Program-made: the position numbers and the translations under genes
Notes under the pieces: model-generated
What the model was told of the DNA's origin: nothing
Seen by the model: the letters and a program-made list of their open reading frames with translations, nothing else
Databases searched by the model: none
In this document: positions 8,363-16,971 of the stretch, piece after piece
Numbering within the stretch: the stretch's first letter is position 1
Layout: each line of letters opens with the position of its first letter
Source: JADJYF01 sp050186725
GTDB lineage: Bacteria > Pseudomonadota > Gammaproteobacteria > Ga0077536
Length of the DNA stretch: 64,000 nucleotides
Assembly (NCBI GenBank): GCA_050186725.1
Contig: JBFWYG010000007.1
Coordinates: 1-64,000, forward strand
Direction of reading: 5' to 3'

Positions 8363-9247
8363 GTGCATCCGCCGGTCGCCATCCCCCGCGGCAACGAGGA
8401 CCTCGCCACCTGGCCGACGGTGTTCGCCGCGGGCATCCTCGCCGGTCAGACCGTGCTGGTCTCCGGCGCCGGCAGCGGCATGGGCCGCGCCACCGCCTGG
8501 CTCGCCGCGCGGCTCGGCGCGCGGGTGATCCTGGCCGGCCGCACCGAGGCCAAGCTCGCAGCGGTGGCCGACGCGATCAACGCTCGCGGTCTGGACGCCC
8601 ATACCCAGGTGGTGGACATCCGCCAGCGCGAATCGGTGGACGCGGCCTACGCCGCCATCGGCACGCGCTTCGGTGCGATCGACCTGCTGGTCAACAGCGC
8701 CGGCGGGCAGTTCCCGCAGGCGTCCATCGACTACAGCGAGAAGGGCTGGCAGGCGGTGGTGAACACCAACCTGAACGGCACCTGGCACATGATGCACGTC
8801 GCAGCCCAAGCCTGGCGCGAGGCCGGCAAGGGTGGCGCCATCGTCAACATCGTGGTGGTGAACCAGGGCCTGTACGGCGTTGCCCACACCTCGGCCGCGC
8901 GCGCCGGCGTCATCGCGTTCTCCAACAAGGCAGCGGTGGAATGGGCGCCCTTCGGCATCCGCGTCAACTGCATCGCACCGGGGGCGATCGAGACCGAGGG
9001 CTGGGCGGTCTATTCCGAGACCACCCGCGCGCGCTACCCGCGCACCAACCCGATGATGCGCGCCGGTTCGCCGTGGGAAATCGCCGAGGCCTGCGTGTTC
9101 CTGGGTGGCCCCGGCGGCCGCTTCATCAACGGTGTGACACTGGAAGTGGACGGCGGCGGTCAGCACTGGGGCGAGATCTGGACCACCGGCAAGCCGGCCT
9201 ACTACGCGGCCGCCACGCGCCTGTGGGACGACGCGCCGGAAGACTGA
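8363..9247 (+). CDS. SDR-family reductase, PECR-like, lacking the usual catalytic triad
   Basis: A 294-residue Rossmann protein starting at GTG 5 nt after the dehydrogenase stop. The cofactor motif SGAGSGMG is at residues 34-41 and LLVNSAGG near 108. The usual Ser-Tyr-xxx-Lys set is absent: the tyrosine/lysine positions read Thr176 and Arg180 (HTSAARAGV), and the serine strand reads VNIVVVNQG. This pattern resembles peroxisomal trans-2-enoyl-CoA reductase and 2,4-dienoyl-CoA reductase relatives, which work on CoA esters without the normal tyrosine position. It therefore probably reduces an enoyl- or oxoacyl-CoA in this block, comparable to the LvaD slot. The next gene starts 11 nt downstream. 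Confidence 0.87.
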   Translation: MHPPVAIPRGNEDLATWPTVFAAGILAGQTVLVSGAGSGMGRATAWLAARLGARVILAGRTEAKLAAVADAINARGLDAHTQVVDIRQRESVDAAYAAIGTRFGAIDLLVNSAGGQFPQASIDYSEKGWQAVVNTNLNGTWHMMHVAAQAWREAGKGGAIVNIVVVNQGLYGVAHTSAARAGVIAFSNKAAVEWAPFGIRVNCIAPGAIETEGWAVYSETTRARYPRTNPMMRAGSPWEIAEACVFLGGPGGRFINGVTLEVDGGGQHWGEIWTTGKPAYYAAATRLWDDAPED

Positions 9248-9258
9248 GCGCGGCCGGC

Positions 9259-10281
9259 ATGTCAGAGCAGGGTACGACCTCGACCGCGCTGCGCGAGAGC
9301 ATCACCGAGGGCCTGCGCCGGGCGGTGAAGCGCCGCTTCGGCGCGGCGGCGGACATCGACGCGGTGGAGTTCACCTCGCTCGGCGGTTCCAACCGCACCG
9401 TGCTGTTCGATCTCGTCGACGGTACGGCGCGCCGCCGCCTGGTGTTCCGCCAGGAGACCATCATCCCGGCCAACTCGCCGTTTCTCGATCCCGCGCGTCA
9501 GTTCCGCGTGCTGCGCCTCCTGTACCCGGAGGGCCTGCCGCTCCCCGAGCCGATCTTCGAATTCGACCACGAGGACAGCCTGGAGCGCGCCTACGTGGTG
9601 GCCTTCGTCGAGGGCGAGACCGTGCCTCGGCGGCTGCTGGACGCGCCGCGCTACGAGCGCGCGCGGCAGCGCTTCTGCGCGCAGGCCGGCGAGTTCCTCG
9701 GACGATTGCACGCGCTCGACCCGGCGCCGGCCGCGTTTCTCGCCGAGGTGCCGGACAGTATCGACCCGCTGGCCACGACCATGGCGCGCATCGACCGCTG
9801 GGGCGGGGTGCATCCCGCGCTGGAACTCGCGGCGCGCTGGCTCGAGCGGCACCGGCCCACCTCGACGCGCCGCTGCCTGCTGCACGGCGACTTCCGCACC
9901 GGCAACATGCTGCTCGACGAAAACGGCATGCGCGCGGTGCTGGACTGGGAGTGCGCGCATCTCGGCGCGCCGGCCGAGGATCTCGGCTGGCTGTGCCTGC
10001 GTTCGTTCCGCTTCGGACACGTCGACCGACCGGTCGGCGGCTTCGGTCCACGCGAGCCGTTCTACGCCGCCTACGCATCCGCGAGCGGTCACGCAGTGGA
10101 TGCCGAAGAGGTGCGCTGGTGGGAGATCTTCGGCTTCATCCGTTGGGCGCACTACAACGTCATGCAGGTCTTCGGTCACCAGACCGGCGCGCGCCGTTCG
10201 GCGGCCTTCGCCGCGTGCGGGCGCAATATCGCGCTGATCGAATACGAACTGCTGATGACCCTGGCCGGTCATTACCACTGA
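9259..10281 (+). CDS. APH-fold phosphotransferase (LvaA/ACAD10-type kinase), copy 2
   Basis: A 340-residue paralogue of the kinase at 4771. HGDFRTGN (residues 209-216, Asp211, Asn216) and VLDWE (Asp229) are intact. Other shared segments are LVFRQET, EVPDSID, and the C-terminal IRWAHYNVMQVFGH. The two copies differ widely between blocks, so they probably serve different substrates rather than dosage. The ATG follows the SDR stop by 11 nt and the DUF6285 copy 2 gene follows by 11 nt, forming an operon with the acyl-CoA dehydrogenase. Assignment to hydroxyacyl-CoA phosphorylation is inference from LvaA and ACAD10/11. Confidence 0.88.
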   Translation: MSEQGTTSTALRESITEGLRRAVKRRFGAAADIDAVEFTSLGGSNRTVLFDLVDGTARRRLVFRQETIIPANSPFLDPARQFRVLRLLYPEGLPLPEPIFEFDHEDSLERAYVVAFVEGETVPRRLLDAPRYERARQRFCAQAGEFLGRLHALDPAPAAFLAEVPDSIDPLATTMARIDRWGGVHPALELAARWLERHRPTSTRRCLLHGDFRTGNMLLDENGMRAVLDWECAHLGAPAEDLGWLCLRSFRFGHVDRPVGGFGPREPFYAAYASASGHAVDAEEVRWWEIFGFIRWAHYNVMQVFGHQTGARRSAAFAACGRNIALIEYELLMTLAGHYH

Positions 10282-10292
10282 GCGAGCTACTC

Positions 10293-10673
10293 ATGACCCA
10301 GGACGCCCCGAGCATCGACGAACTCCTGGTGACGGTCCGCGAGTTCGTGCAGGAGATCACGCCCCAGCTGGACGGCCGCGATCGCTACCACGCGCAGTGC
10401 GCGGTCTACCTGCTGGACATCGTGCGCCGGGAACTCGGCGCGGATGCGACGGACGAGAGCGCCGAGCAGAGCATGCTGGCCCGCTACCTGGGCGAGGGTG
10501 AAGCAGGGGCGGCGGGCCTCGCGGCGCTCGCCGCCGAGATCCGCAGCGGCCGGCTGGACGCGCGCTTCGACGAACTGCTCGCCGATCTCACCCGCCAGGT
10601 GGTGGGCAAGGTGCGCATCACGCGCCCCGATCAGCTCCATCCCATGCACCGCGACTCGCGGCCGGCGGAGTGA
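10293..10673 (+). CDS. DUF6285 protein, likely LvaB-type partner, copy 2
   Basis: A 126-residue small protein with the same layout as copy 1: an N-terminal helix (IDELLVTVREFVQEITPQL), DRYHAQCAVYLLDIVRREL, and a C-terminal VGKVRITRPDQLHPMHR. The ATG at 10293 is the start that matches copy 1. It ends the plus-strand block and faces the RNA-binding protein gene across a 37 nt spacer with a strong hairpin. A role as kinase partner is inferred from constant adjacency in both copies. Confidence 0.8.
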   Translation: MTQDAPSIDELLVTVREFVQEITPQLDGRDRYHAQCAVYLLDIVRRELGADATDESAEQSMLARYLGEGEAGAAGLAALAAEIRSGRLDARFDELLADLTRQVVGKVRITRPDQLHPMHRDSRPAE

Positions 10674-10698
10674 CGCGCGCCGGGCGTGCCGGCGCGCG
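10674..10698. terminator. GC-rich hairpin between convergent genes
   Basis: A perfect 10-bp stem (CGCGCGCCGG with its complement at 10689-10698) and a 5-base loop lie directly after the DUF6285 stop and before the stop of the opposing RRM gene. There is no clear U-run on either side, so a bidirectional, possibly Rho-assisted, terminator is inferred from position and stability. Confidence 0.45.
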
Positions 10699-10710
10699 GA
10701 AAGCGAAAGG

Positions 10711-11100
10711 TCAGCCGAACAGGCGCTTCACGAAACCGAACACACCGCCGCGCGGCGCGGGCGCCGCCGGGGTGGCCGGCTTGTCCGCGCGGGGCGCGTG
10801 GGAGGGTGCGCGCGGCGCGCGGCGCTCGCCGCCCTCGGCGTGGCGCTCGGCCTTCTGTTCGCGCGGCTGGGATTCGTCGACCCGCAGCTCGCGCCCCTGG
10901 AAGTCACTGCCGTTCAGGGCGGCGATCGCCTTGCGGCCGGCCTCGTCGTCGGCCATCTCCACGAAGCCGTAGCCGCGCGAGCGCTTGGTGCGACGGTCGA
11001 AGATGACCTCGGCGGCGGTCACCGTGCCATAGGGCGCGAAGGCATCGCGCAGTTCCTCGCTCTTGACGCTGTAGGGCAGGTTGCCCACGTAGATGTTCAT
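10711..11100 (-). CDS. RNA-binding protein with one RRM domain
   Basis: A 129-residue protein. Residues 1-78 form an RNA recognition motif with RNP2 as IYVGNL (3-8) and RNP1 as RGYGFVEM (42-49). The tail from about residue 79 is Arg/Ala/Pro-rich and ends in GGVFGFVKRLFG. This matches bacterial and cyanobacterial-type small RRM proteins that bind single-stranded RNA, some of them cold induced. It is monocistronic, with 313 nt upstream before the next gene. The RNA targets are unknown. Confidence 0.9.
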   Translation of the reverse strand: MNIYVGNLPYSVKSEELRDAFAPYGTVTAAEVIFDRRTKRSRGYGFVEMADDEAGRKAIAALNGSDFQGRELRVDESQPREQKAERHAEGGERRAPRAPSHAPRADKPATPAAPAPRGGVFGFVKRLFG

Positions 11101-11413
11101 CGTGATCTCGATCCCTTGTTATCGACCGCCTTTATTGCGTGCGATGGCGGCTGTTTCCCCCAGTGTCGCGTCACGCTGGACGGCTGCGCCCACGACCAGG
11201 GCGCGCGCCCGTGACGGAATCCGTCGCTGCCGGTTATCGAGTGTGAACGGTGATCGGGCCGGAACCGCGCGCCGCCTGTTCCCCTGACAAGGCGCCATCG
11301 TCTGGTCGACGCGGCGCCCGTCGCGCGCTTCGTAAGCCCCCGACAGGACGACGGAATTCAAGCACAACGCCGCAACGCGCGCAAACGGCGCGCGCCGCTC
11401 GCGCGGAGGCGCG
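11101..11413. other. 313-nt intergenic region upstream of the RRM gene
   Basis: This lies between the RRM start (minus strand) and the end of the glutaryl-CoA dehydrogenase gene. It should hold the RRM promoter and a leader. No convincing -35/-10 pair, terminator with U-run, small ORF with good codon use, or known RNA was recognised. The right half is very GC-rich, while the part next to the RRM start is less so. Confidence 0.4.
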
Positions 11414-12625
11414 TCAGGCGGTGAAGGCCTGGATGCCGGTCTGCGCGCGCCCGAGGATGAGGGCATGCACGTCGTGCGTGCCTTCGTAGGTGTTGACCGC
11501 CTCCAGATTCAGCACGTGGCGGATGACGTGGTACTCGTCGGACACGCCGTTGCCGCCGTGCATGTCGCGAGCCATGCGCGCGATGTCGAGGGCCTTGCCG
11601 CAGTTGTTGCGCTTGATGAGCGAGATGGCCTCCGGCGCCCCGGTGCCGGCGTCGATCATGCGACCGACCGCGAGTGCCGCCTGGTAGCCGAGCGCAATCT
11701 CGGTCTGCATGTCGGCGAGCTTCTTCTGGATGAGCTGGTTGGCGGCCAGCGGCCGGCCGAACTGCTGCCTGTCGAGGGTGTACTGGCGCGCCGCCAGCCA
11801 GCAGAACTCTGCCGCGCCCATCGCGCCCCAGGCGATGCCGTAGCGCGCGCGGTTCAGGCAGCCGAACGGGCCGCGCAGGCCGCGCACGTTCGGCAGCAGG
11901 TTGGCCTCGGGCACGAACACCTCGTCCATCACGATCTCACCGGTGATGGAGGCGCGCAGCGAGAACTTGCCCTCGATCTTCGGCGCCGACAGGCCCTGCA
12001 TGCCGGCCTCCAGCACGAAGCCGCGAATCTGCCCGTCGTCGGCGGTCTTGGCCCATACCACGAACACGTCGGCGATGGGCGCGTTGGAGATCCACATCTT
12101 GTTGCCGGAGAGCCGCCAGCCGCCCGCCACCTTGACCGCGCGCGACTTCATGCCGCCCGGGTCCGAGCCGTGATCCGGTTCGGTCAGACCGAAGCAGCCG
12201 ACGAACTCACCGCTGGCGAGCTTGGGCAGGTACTTGTTGCGCTGCTCCTCGGTGCCGTAGGCGTAGATGGGATGCATGACGAGGCTCGACTGCACGCTCA
12301 TCGCCGAGCGGTAGCCCGAATCGACCCGTTCGACTTCGCGCGCCACGAGCCCGTAGCACACGTAGGACAGCCCGGCGCAGCCGTACTTTTCCGGCAGCGT
12401 CGATCCGAGGAAACCGTGTTCGCCGAACTCGCGCATGATGGCCCGATCGAAATGCTCGTGGCGGTGGGCATCGCGGATGCGCGGCATGAGATTCGCCTGG
12501 CAGAAGTCGCGGGCCGCTTCGCTCACCAGGCGCTCGTCCTCACGCAGCTGGGCGGTGAGGTGCAGCGGGTCCTGCCAGTCGAAGGCGGCCTCGGCGCTGG
12601 CGTGGGAAGGGGCGGTGGTGCTCAT
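11414..12625 (-). CDS. gcdH: Glutaryl-CoA dehydrogenase
   Basis: A 403-residue FAD enzyme that oxidises and decarboxylates glutaryl-CoA to crotonyl-CoA in lysine, tryptophan and dicarboxylate breakdown, passing electrons to ETF. The substrate-binding arginine is in GYRSAMSVQSSLVM (Arg106), the loop GCFGLTEPDHGSD is at 143-155, and the C-terminal TYEGTHDVHALILGRA with Glu381 as the base is characteristic of this enzyme rather than of general acyl-CoA dehydrogenases. Length fits. It is divergent from etfBA across 499 nt, so the enzyme and its electron acceptor are neighbours but not cotranscribed. Confidence 0.93.
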   Translation of the reverse strand: MSTTAPSHASAEAAFDWQDPLHLTAQLREDERLVSEAARDFCQANLMPRIRDAHRHEHFDRAIMREFGEHGFLGSTLPEKYGCAGLSYVCYGLVAREVERVDSGYRSAMSVQSSLVMHPIYAYGTEEQRNKYLPKLASGEFVGCFGLTEPDHGSDPGGMKSRAVKVAGGWRLSGNKMWISNAPIADVFVVWAKTADDGQIRGFVLEAGMQGLSAPKIEGKFSLRASITGEIVMDEVFVPEANLLPNVRGLRGPFGCLNRARYGIAWGAMGAAEFCWLAARQYTLDRQQFGRPLAANQLIQKKLADMQTEIALGYQAALAVGRMIDAGTGAPEAISLIKRNNCGKALDIARMARDMHGGNGVSDEYHVIRHVLNLEAVNTYEGTHDVHALILGRAQTGIQAFTA

Positions 12626-13124
12626 GCGAAGTCCTCTGTCTGTCGGTCCCAGGGTGGGAGCTGCGGGCGCCGGACTATAGCACCGCCCCGCGCGCCGACC
12701 GTGCCTGCGCGAGCCCCGCCGCGGGGCGCTGTCGCAGCCCGCGACAGGCCACTTGCACTGCCCGCGCGGGTTTTGCCGTCAAGCAGTTACTGGTACCATG
12801 CCGCTGAATCACGCGGCCGCCTGCGGGCCGCGCCACGAGGGCGGCCCAGGGGCCTCGGCACCTGTCTGTACACGTCCCGTCGTCGTCTTCCGCGCACAGT
12901 GTCCGAGCGCCACGCCGTGGCCCTGGCGAACAGCGCGCGAACGCGTGATCCAGCTGTCCGGCCCGCCTGATCGCGCGCCGGGCCGGCAACGTAACAGCCC
13001 CGCCCGCGCGTGCGCATCGATCGGATGCGAGTCGCGCGGCGGACAGGCCGCCCCGCACGCGGCCAGCCGCGCCCGCCAGGCACATGAGCCTGGGACGGGC
13101 GATCCCAGTGAGCAGGAGGAACGC
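12626..13124. other. 499-nt divergent intergenic region, gcdH / etfB
   Basis: This holds the promoters for gcdH (minus) and etfBA (plus). A possible extended -10 (TGG followed by TACCAT, 12791-12799) with TTGCCG at 12773-12778 reads rightward, but the spacing of 15 is short. A strong ribosome-binding site (AGGAGGA, 13114-13120) precedes etfB. Frames open across this region in several directions, but they look like GC-rich shadows with no family resemblance. Confidence 0.4.
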
Positions 13125-13874
13125 ATGAAAATCCTTGTGGCCGTGAAGCGCGCCATCGATTACAACGTCAAGGCCCGGCCGAAATCCGACGGCACCGGCG
13201 TCGACCTCGCGAACGTGAAGATGTCCATGAACCCGTTCGACGAAATCGCCGTCGAGGAAGCGCTGCGCATCCAGGAAGCGGGCGGCGCGACGGAGACCAT
13301 CGCGATCTCCATCGGCCCGAAGCAGTGCCAGGAGACCCTGCGCACGGCGATGGCGATGGGCGTCGACCGCGGCATCCTGGTCGAGACCGAGGTCGAGACC
13401 CAGCCGCTCGCGGTAGCCAAGCTGATCGCAGCCGTGGTCAAGCAGGAACAGCCGGAACTGGTGATCCTCGGCAAGCAGGCCATCGACGACGATTCCAACC
13501 AGACCGGCCAGATGCTGGCCGCGCTGCTCGGCTGGCCGCAGGGCACCTTCGCCGCCAAGGTCATCGTCGCCGACGGTCGCGCCAAGGTCGCGCGTGAAAT
13601 CGACGGCGGCATCCAGACGGTCGATCTCAAGATGCCGGCGGTGGTCACCGCCGACCTGCGTCTGAACGAGCCGCGCTACGTGAAATTGCCGAACATCATG
13701 AAGGCGAAGAAGAAGCCGCTCGACACCCTGACCCCCGAGCAGCTCGGCGTCGACGTCACGCCGCGCCTCACGCTCGTCAAGGTCGCCGAGCCGCCGGCCC
13801 GCAAGGGCGGCGTGAAGGTGCCTGATGTCGCGACCCTGGTAGACAAGCTGCGCAACGAAGCGAAGGTGATTTGA
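13125..13874 (+). CDS. etfB: Electron transfer flavoprotein subunit beta
   Basis: A 249-residue ETF beta subunit, the AMP-binding half of the heterodimer that takes electrons from acyl-CoA dehydrogenases. MKILVAVKRAIDYNVK, the NPFDEIAVEEAL segment near 37, KQAIDDDSNQTGQM near 121-134 and the C-terminal helix region are diagnostic. AGGAGGA stands five bases ahead of the ATG, which settles the start against the longer frame from 12753. etfA follows one base after the stop. The four acyl-CoA dehydrogenases in this window are plausible donors. Confidence 0.97.
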   Translation: MKILVAVKRAIDYNVKARPKSDGTGVDLANVKMSMNPFDEIAVEEALRIQEAGGATETIAISIGPKQCQETLRTAMAMGVDRGILVETEVETQPLAVAKLIAAVVKQEQPELVILGKQAIDDDSNQTGQMLAALLGWPQGTFAAKVIVADGRAKVAREIDGGIQTVDLKMPAVVTADLRLNEPRYVKLPNIMKAKKKPLDTLTPEQLGVDVTPRLTLVKVAEPPARKGGVKVPDVATLVDKLRNEAKVI

Positions 13875-13875
13875 G

Positions 13876-14811
13876 ATGAGCGCCCTGGTCCTTGCCGAAC
13901 ACAACAATGCCCAGCTCGCGCCCGCGACCCTGAACGCGGTCGCCGCCGCGCTGGCGCTGGGCTCCGAAGTCGACGTGCTGGTGGCCGGTGACGGCTGCCG
14001 CGCGGTGGCCGATGCCGCCGCCGCCATCGCCGGCGTGCGCAAGGTGCTGCTGGCCGAAGCCCCGCACTACGCGCACGCCCTGGCCGAGAACCTCGCGCCG
14101 CTGCTGGTCGCGCAGGCCGGCCCCTACGAGCACCTGCTCGCGGCCGCCACCACCACGGGCAAGAACGTGATGCCGCGGGTCGCGGCGCTGCTCGACGTCG
14201 CGCAGCTGTCCGACATCATCGGCGTGGTCTCGAACGACACCTTCGTGCGGCCGATCTACGCCGGCAACGTGATCGCGACCGTCAAGTCGTCGGACGCGAA
14301 GAAGGTCATCACCGTGCGTCTCACGGCCTATGATCCGGCGCCGGCCACCGGCGGCAGCGGCGCCGTCGAGTCGATCACCGCGGTCGCCGACAGCGGGCTC
14401 TCGGCCTGGGTGAGCGAGGAGCTGACCAAGAGCGATCGTCCCGAGCTGACCGCCGCCGACATCATCGTCTCCGGCGGACGTGGCGTGGGATCGAGCGAGA
14501 ACTTCGCCATCATCGAAGCGCTGGCCGACAAGCTCGGCGCGGCCGTGGGCGCCTCGCGCGCCGCGGTCGATGCCGGCTACGTGCCGAACGACTACCAGGT
14601 CGGCCAGACCGGCAAGGTCGTCGCGCCGACGCTGTACATCGCGGTCGGCATCTCGGGCGCGATCCAGCACCTCGCCGGCATGAAGGACAGCAAGGTCATC
14701 GTGTGCATCAACAAGGACGAGGAAGCGCCGATCTTCGGCGTCGCCGACTACGGCCTGGTGGGTGACCTGTTCAAGGAAGTGCCCGCCATGACCGAGGCGC
14801 TGTCCAAGTAA
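13876..14811 (+). CDS. etfA: Electron transfer flavoprotein subunit alpha
   Basis: A 311-residue ETF alpha subunit, which binds the redox-active FAD. The C-terminal FAD domain shows SGGRGVGSSENF, GQTGKVVAPTLYIAVGISGA and IQHLAGMKDSK followed by INKDEEAPIFGVADYGLVGD, all typical. It is translationally close-coupled to etfB. The partner dehydrogenase ETF-QO lies 187 nt downstream on the same strand. Confidence 0.97.
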   Translation: MSALVLAEHNNAQLAPATLNAVAAALALGSEVDVLVAGDGCRAVADAAAAIAGVRKVLLAEAPHYAHALAENLAPLLVAQAGPYEHLLAAATTTGKNVMPRVAALLDVAQLSDIIGVVSNDTFVRPIYAGNVIATVKSSDAKKVITVRLTAYDPAPATGGSGAVESITAVADSGLSAWVSEELTKSDRPELTAADIIVSGGRGVGSSENFAIIEALADKLGAAVGASRAAVDAGYVPNDYQVGQTGKVVAPTLYIAVGISGAIQHLAGMKDSKVIVCINKDEEAPIFGVADYGLVGDLFKEVPAMTEALSK

Positions 14812-14845
14812 GGCCGCGTCGGGCGGCGCCGCCAGGTGCCGCCCA

Positions 14846-14869
14846 CCGCCACTCGCGCTAGAGTGGCGG
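14846..14869. terminator. Hairpin between etfA and ETF-QO genes
   Basis: An 8-bp perfect stem (CCGCCACT / AGTGGCGG) with an 8-base loop lies 35 nt after the etfA stop. There is no U-run, so it may attenuate or stabilise the transcript rather than end it. Weak evidence. Confidence 0.3.
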
Positions 14870-14998
14870 CGTGGGTGGTCGAGCGCCGCAACGCCTTCGG
14901 CCCCGTCTCCTGCGCGGCGCTCGAACTCGGGCCACGCAGATCAGATTCAACGAACACGAGGCTGGCGCGCGCGTCGCAGCCGGCCCTGGAGAGGTGCC

Positions 14999-16630
14999 GT
15001 GGAACGCGAATCGATGGAATTCGACGTGGTGATCGTTGGCGGCGGGCCGTCCGGCCTGTCGGCGGCCATCCGCCTGCGCCAGCTCGCCATCGAAGCGGGC
15101 GAGGACCTCACGGTCTGCGTGCTCGAGAAGGGCTCGGAGATCGGCGCCCACATCCTCTCGGGGGCGGTCATCGAGCCGCGTTCGCTGAACGAACTCATCC
15201 CCGACTGGAAGGACAAGGGCGCGCCGCTCAACACCCCGGCAGGCGAGGACCGTTTCCTGTTCCTCACGGAAACGAAGGCCTACCAGCTGCCGACCCCGCC
15301 GCAGATGAACAATCACGGCAACTACATCGTGAGCCTCGGCAACGTGTGTCGCTGGCTCGCGGAGCAGGCGCAGGCGCTGGAAGTCGAGATCTACCCGGGC
15401 TTCGCCGCCGCCGAAGTGCTGTACCACGAGGACGGCTCGGTGAAGGGCGTCGCGACCGGCGACATGGGGCGCACCGCGGATGGCGAGGAAGGCCCGAACT
15501 TCGCTCCCGGCATGGAGCTGCACGCGCGCCAGACGCTGTTCGCCGAAGGCGTGCGCGGTTCGCTGACCAAGACGCTGTTCCAGCGCTTCAACCTGCGGGA
15601 CGGCGTCGATCCGCAGGTCTTCGGTCTCGGCATCAAGGAACTGTGGGAAGTGGAACCGAGCCGTCATCGGCGCGGCTCCATCACCCACACCACCGGCTGG
15701 CCGATGGACATGAAGACCTACGGCGGCTCGTGGCTCTATCACCTCGAGGACAACCTGGTGTCGGTCGGCTTCGTGGTCGGTCTCGACTACCAGAATCCCT
15801 ATCTCTCGCCGTTCGAGGAGATGCAGCGCTTCAAGACTCACCCCGAGATCCGCAAGGTGTTCGAGGGCGGGCGGCGCCTGTCCTACGGCGCGCGCGCCAT
15901 CAGCGCGGGCGGCTACCAGTCGATTCCCAAGCTGACCTTCCCCGGCGGGCTCCTGATCGGCGACTGCGCGGGCTTCCTGAACGTGCCGAAGATCAAGGGC
16001 ACGCACACTGCGATGAAGTCCGGCATGACCGCCGCGGAAGCCGTGTTCGACGCGCTGAAGGGCGGGGCTCCAGCCGGGCAGGAAGTGCGGGGCTACGCCG
16101 AGAAGCTGCGTCAGACCTGGATGTGGGACGAACTCTACCGGGTGCGCAACATCAAGCCGTCCTTTCACTGGGGGCTGCCGGCGGCGATGGCCTATTCCGC
16201 CCTCGACACCTACGTATTCCGCGGCAAGGCGCCCTGGACGCTGCGCCACCGTCCCGATCACGAGCAGCTGAAGCCGGCGGCGGAGTGCACGCCCATCGAT
16301 TATCCCAAGCCGGACGGCAAGGTGAGTTTCGACAGGCTGTCCTCGGTGTTCCTCTCGAACACCAACCACGAAGAGGACCAGCCCTGTCACCTGACCTTGA
16401 AGGACGCCAATACGCCGGTCGCCCTGAACCTCGGCCGCTACGCCGGGCCCGAGCAGCGCTACTGTCCCGCGGGCGTGTACGAGTTCGTGCAGGAGGGTGG
16501 CAGCTCGCGCCTGCAGATCAACGCGCAGAACTGCGTGCACTGCAAGACCTGCGACATCAAGGACCCGAGCCAGAACATCAACTGGGTCACGCCCGAAGGC
16601 GGCGGCGGTCCCAACTACCCGAACATGTAG
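14999..16630 (+). CDS. Electron transfer flavoprotein-ubiquinone oxidoreductase
   Basis: A 543-residue membrane-associated flavo-iron-sulfur protein that moves electrons from ETF to ubiquinone. The FAD Rossmann motif VVIVGGGPSGLSAA is near residue 9, followed by VLEKGSEIGAHILSGAV, and the C-terminal [4Fe-4S] ligands are the Cys of YCPAGVYEF and the three in CVHCKTCDIKD. Length matches the family. GTG at 14999 has GAGAGG five bases upstream; an ATG at 15014 is an alternative. Together with etfBA it completes the electron route for all acyl-CoA dehydrogenases here. Confidence 0.96.
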   Translation: MERESMEFDVVIVGGGPSGLSAAIRLRQLAIEAGEDLTVCVLEKGSEIGAHILSGAVIEPRSLNELIPDWKDKGAPLNTPAGEDRFLFLTETKAYQLPTPPQMNNHGNYIVSLGNVCRWLAEQAQALEVEIYPGFAAAEVLYHEDGSVKGVATGDMGRTADGEEGPNFAPGMELHARQTLFAEGVRGSLTKTLFQRFNLRDGVDPQVFGLGIKELWEVEPSRHRRGSITHTTGWPMDMKTYGGSWLYHLEDNLVSVGFVVGLDYQNPYLSPFEEMQRFKTHPEIRKVFEGGRRLSYGARAISAGGYQSIPKLTFPGGLLIGDCAGFLNVPKIKGTHTAMKSGMTAAEAVFDALKGGAPAGQEVRGYAEKLRQTWMWDELYRVRNIKPSFHWGLPAAMAYSALDTYVFRGKAPWTLRHRPDHEQLKPAAECTPIDYPKPDGKVSFDRLSSVFLSNTNHEEDQPCHLTLKDANTPVALNLGRYAGPEQRYCPAGVYEFVQEGGSSRLQINAQNCVHCKTCDIKDPSQNINWVTPEGGGGPNYPNM

Positions 16631-16651
16631 GCAACGAGTAAGCGAGAGAAC

Positions 16652-16969
16652 ATGCCCAAGGTCACCTACCGTCTTGCCGACGGCAGCGAAAAGAGCATCG
16701 ATGTCCCCGTCGGCTGGAGCCTGATGGAAGCGGCGGTGCAGAACAACATCGACGGCATCGTCGCCGAGTGCGGCGGCGGCTGCGCCTGCGCGACCTGCCA
16801 CGTGTACGTGGTCGGCGGGCCCGCATTGCCGCCCATCGGGTCGATGGAGGGCGACATGCTCGAGTGCACGGCGGCCGAGCGCCAGCCGAACTCGCGGCTG
16901 TCCTGCCAGATCAAGGTGTCGGCCGAGCTCGACGGCCTGGTCGTGCAGATCCCCGACCGCCAGACCTGA
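16652..16969 (+). CDS. [2Fe-2S] ferredoxin, adrenodoxin/P450 type, copy 1
   Basis: A 105-residue ferredoxin. The cluster ligands are Cys40, Cys46, Cys49 (CGGGCACATC) and Cys85, the spacing of the putidaredoxin/ThcC/terpredoxin class that feeds cytochromes P450. It lies 21 nt after ETF-QO and 2 nt before its likely reductase. No P450 is encoded in this window, so its electron acceptor lies elsewhere, or may be a Rieske or other oxygenase. Confidence 0.94.
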   Translation: MPKVTYRLADGSEKSIDVPVGWSLMEAAVQNNIDGIVAECGGGCACATCHVYVVGGPALPPIGSMEGDMLECTAAERQPNSRLSCQIKVSAELDGLVVQIPDRQT

Positions 16970-16971
16970 GC

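Noticed and set aside
4771..10281. The APH-fold genes as aminoglycoside resistance
   Set aside because: Both lie in acyl-CoA operons beside DUF6285 genes and look like LvaA/ACAD10-type kinases, so resistance is not supported.
12675..14042. 455-codon minus-strand frame spanning the etfB region
   Set aside because: It is antisense to etfB, and its part in the intergenic region has no protein-like features.
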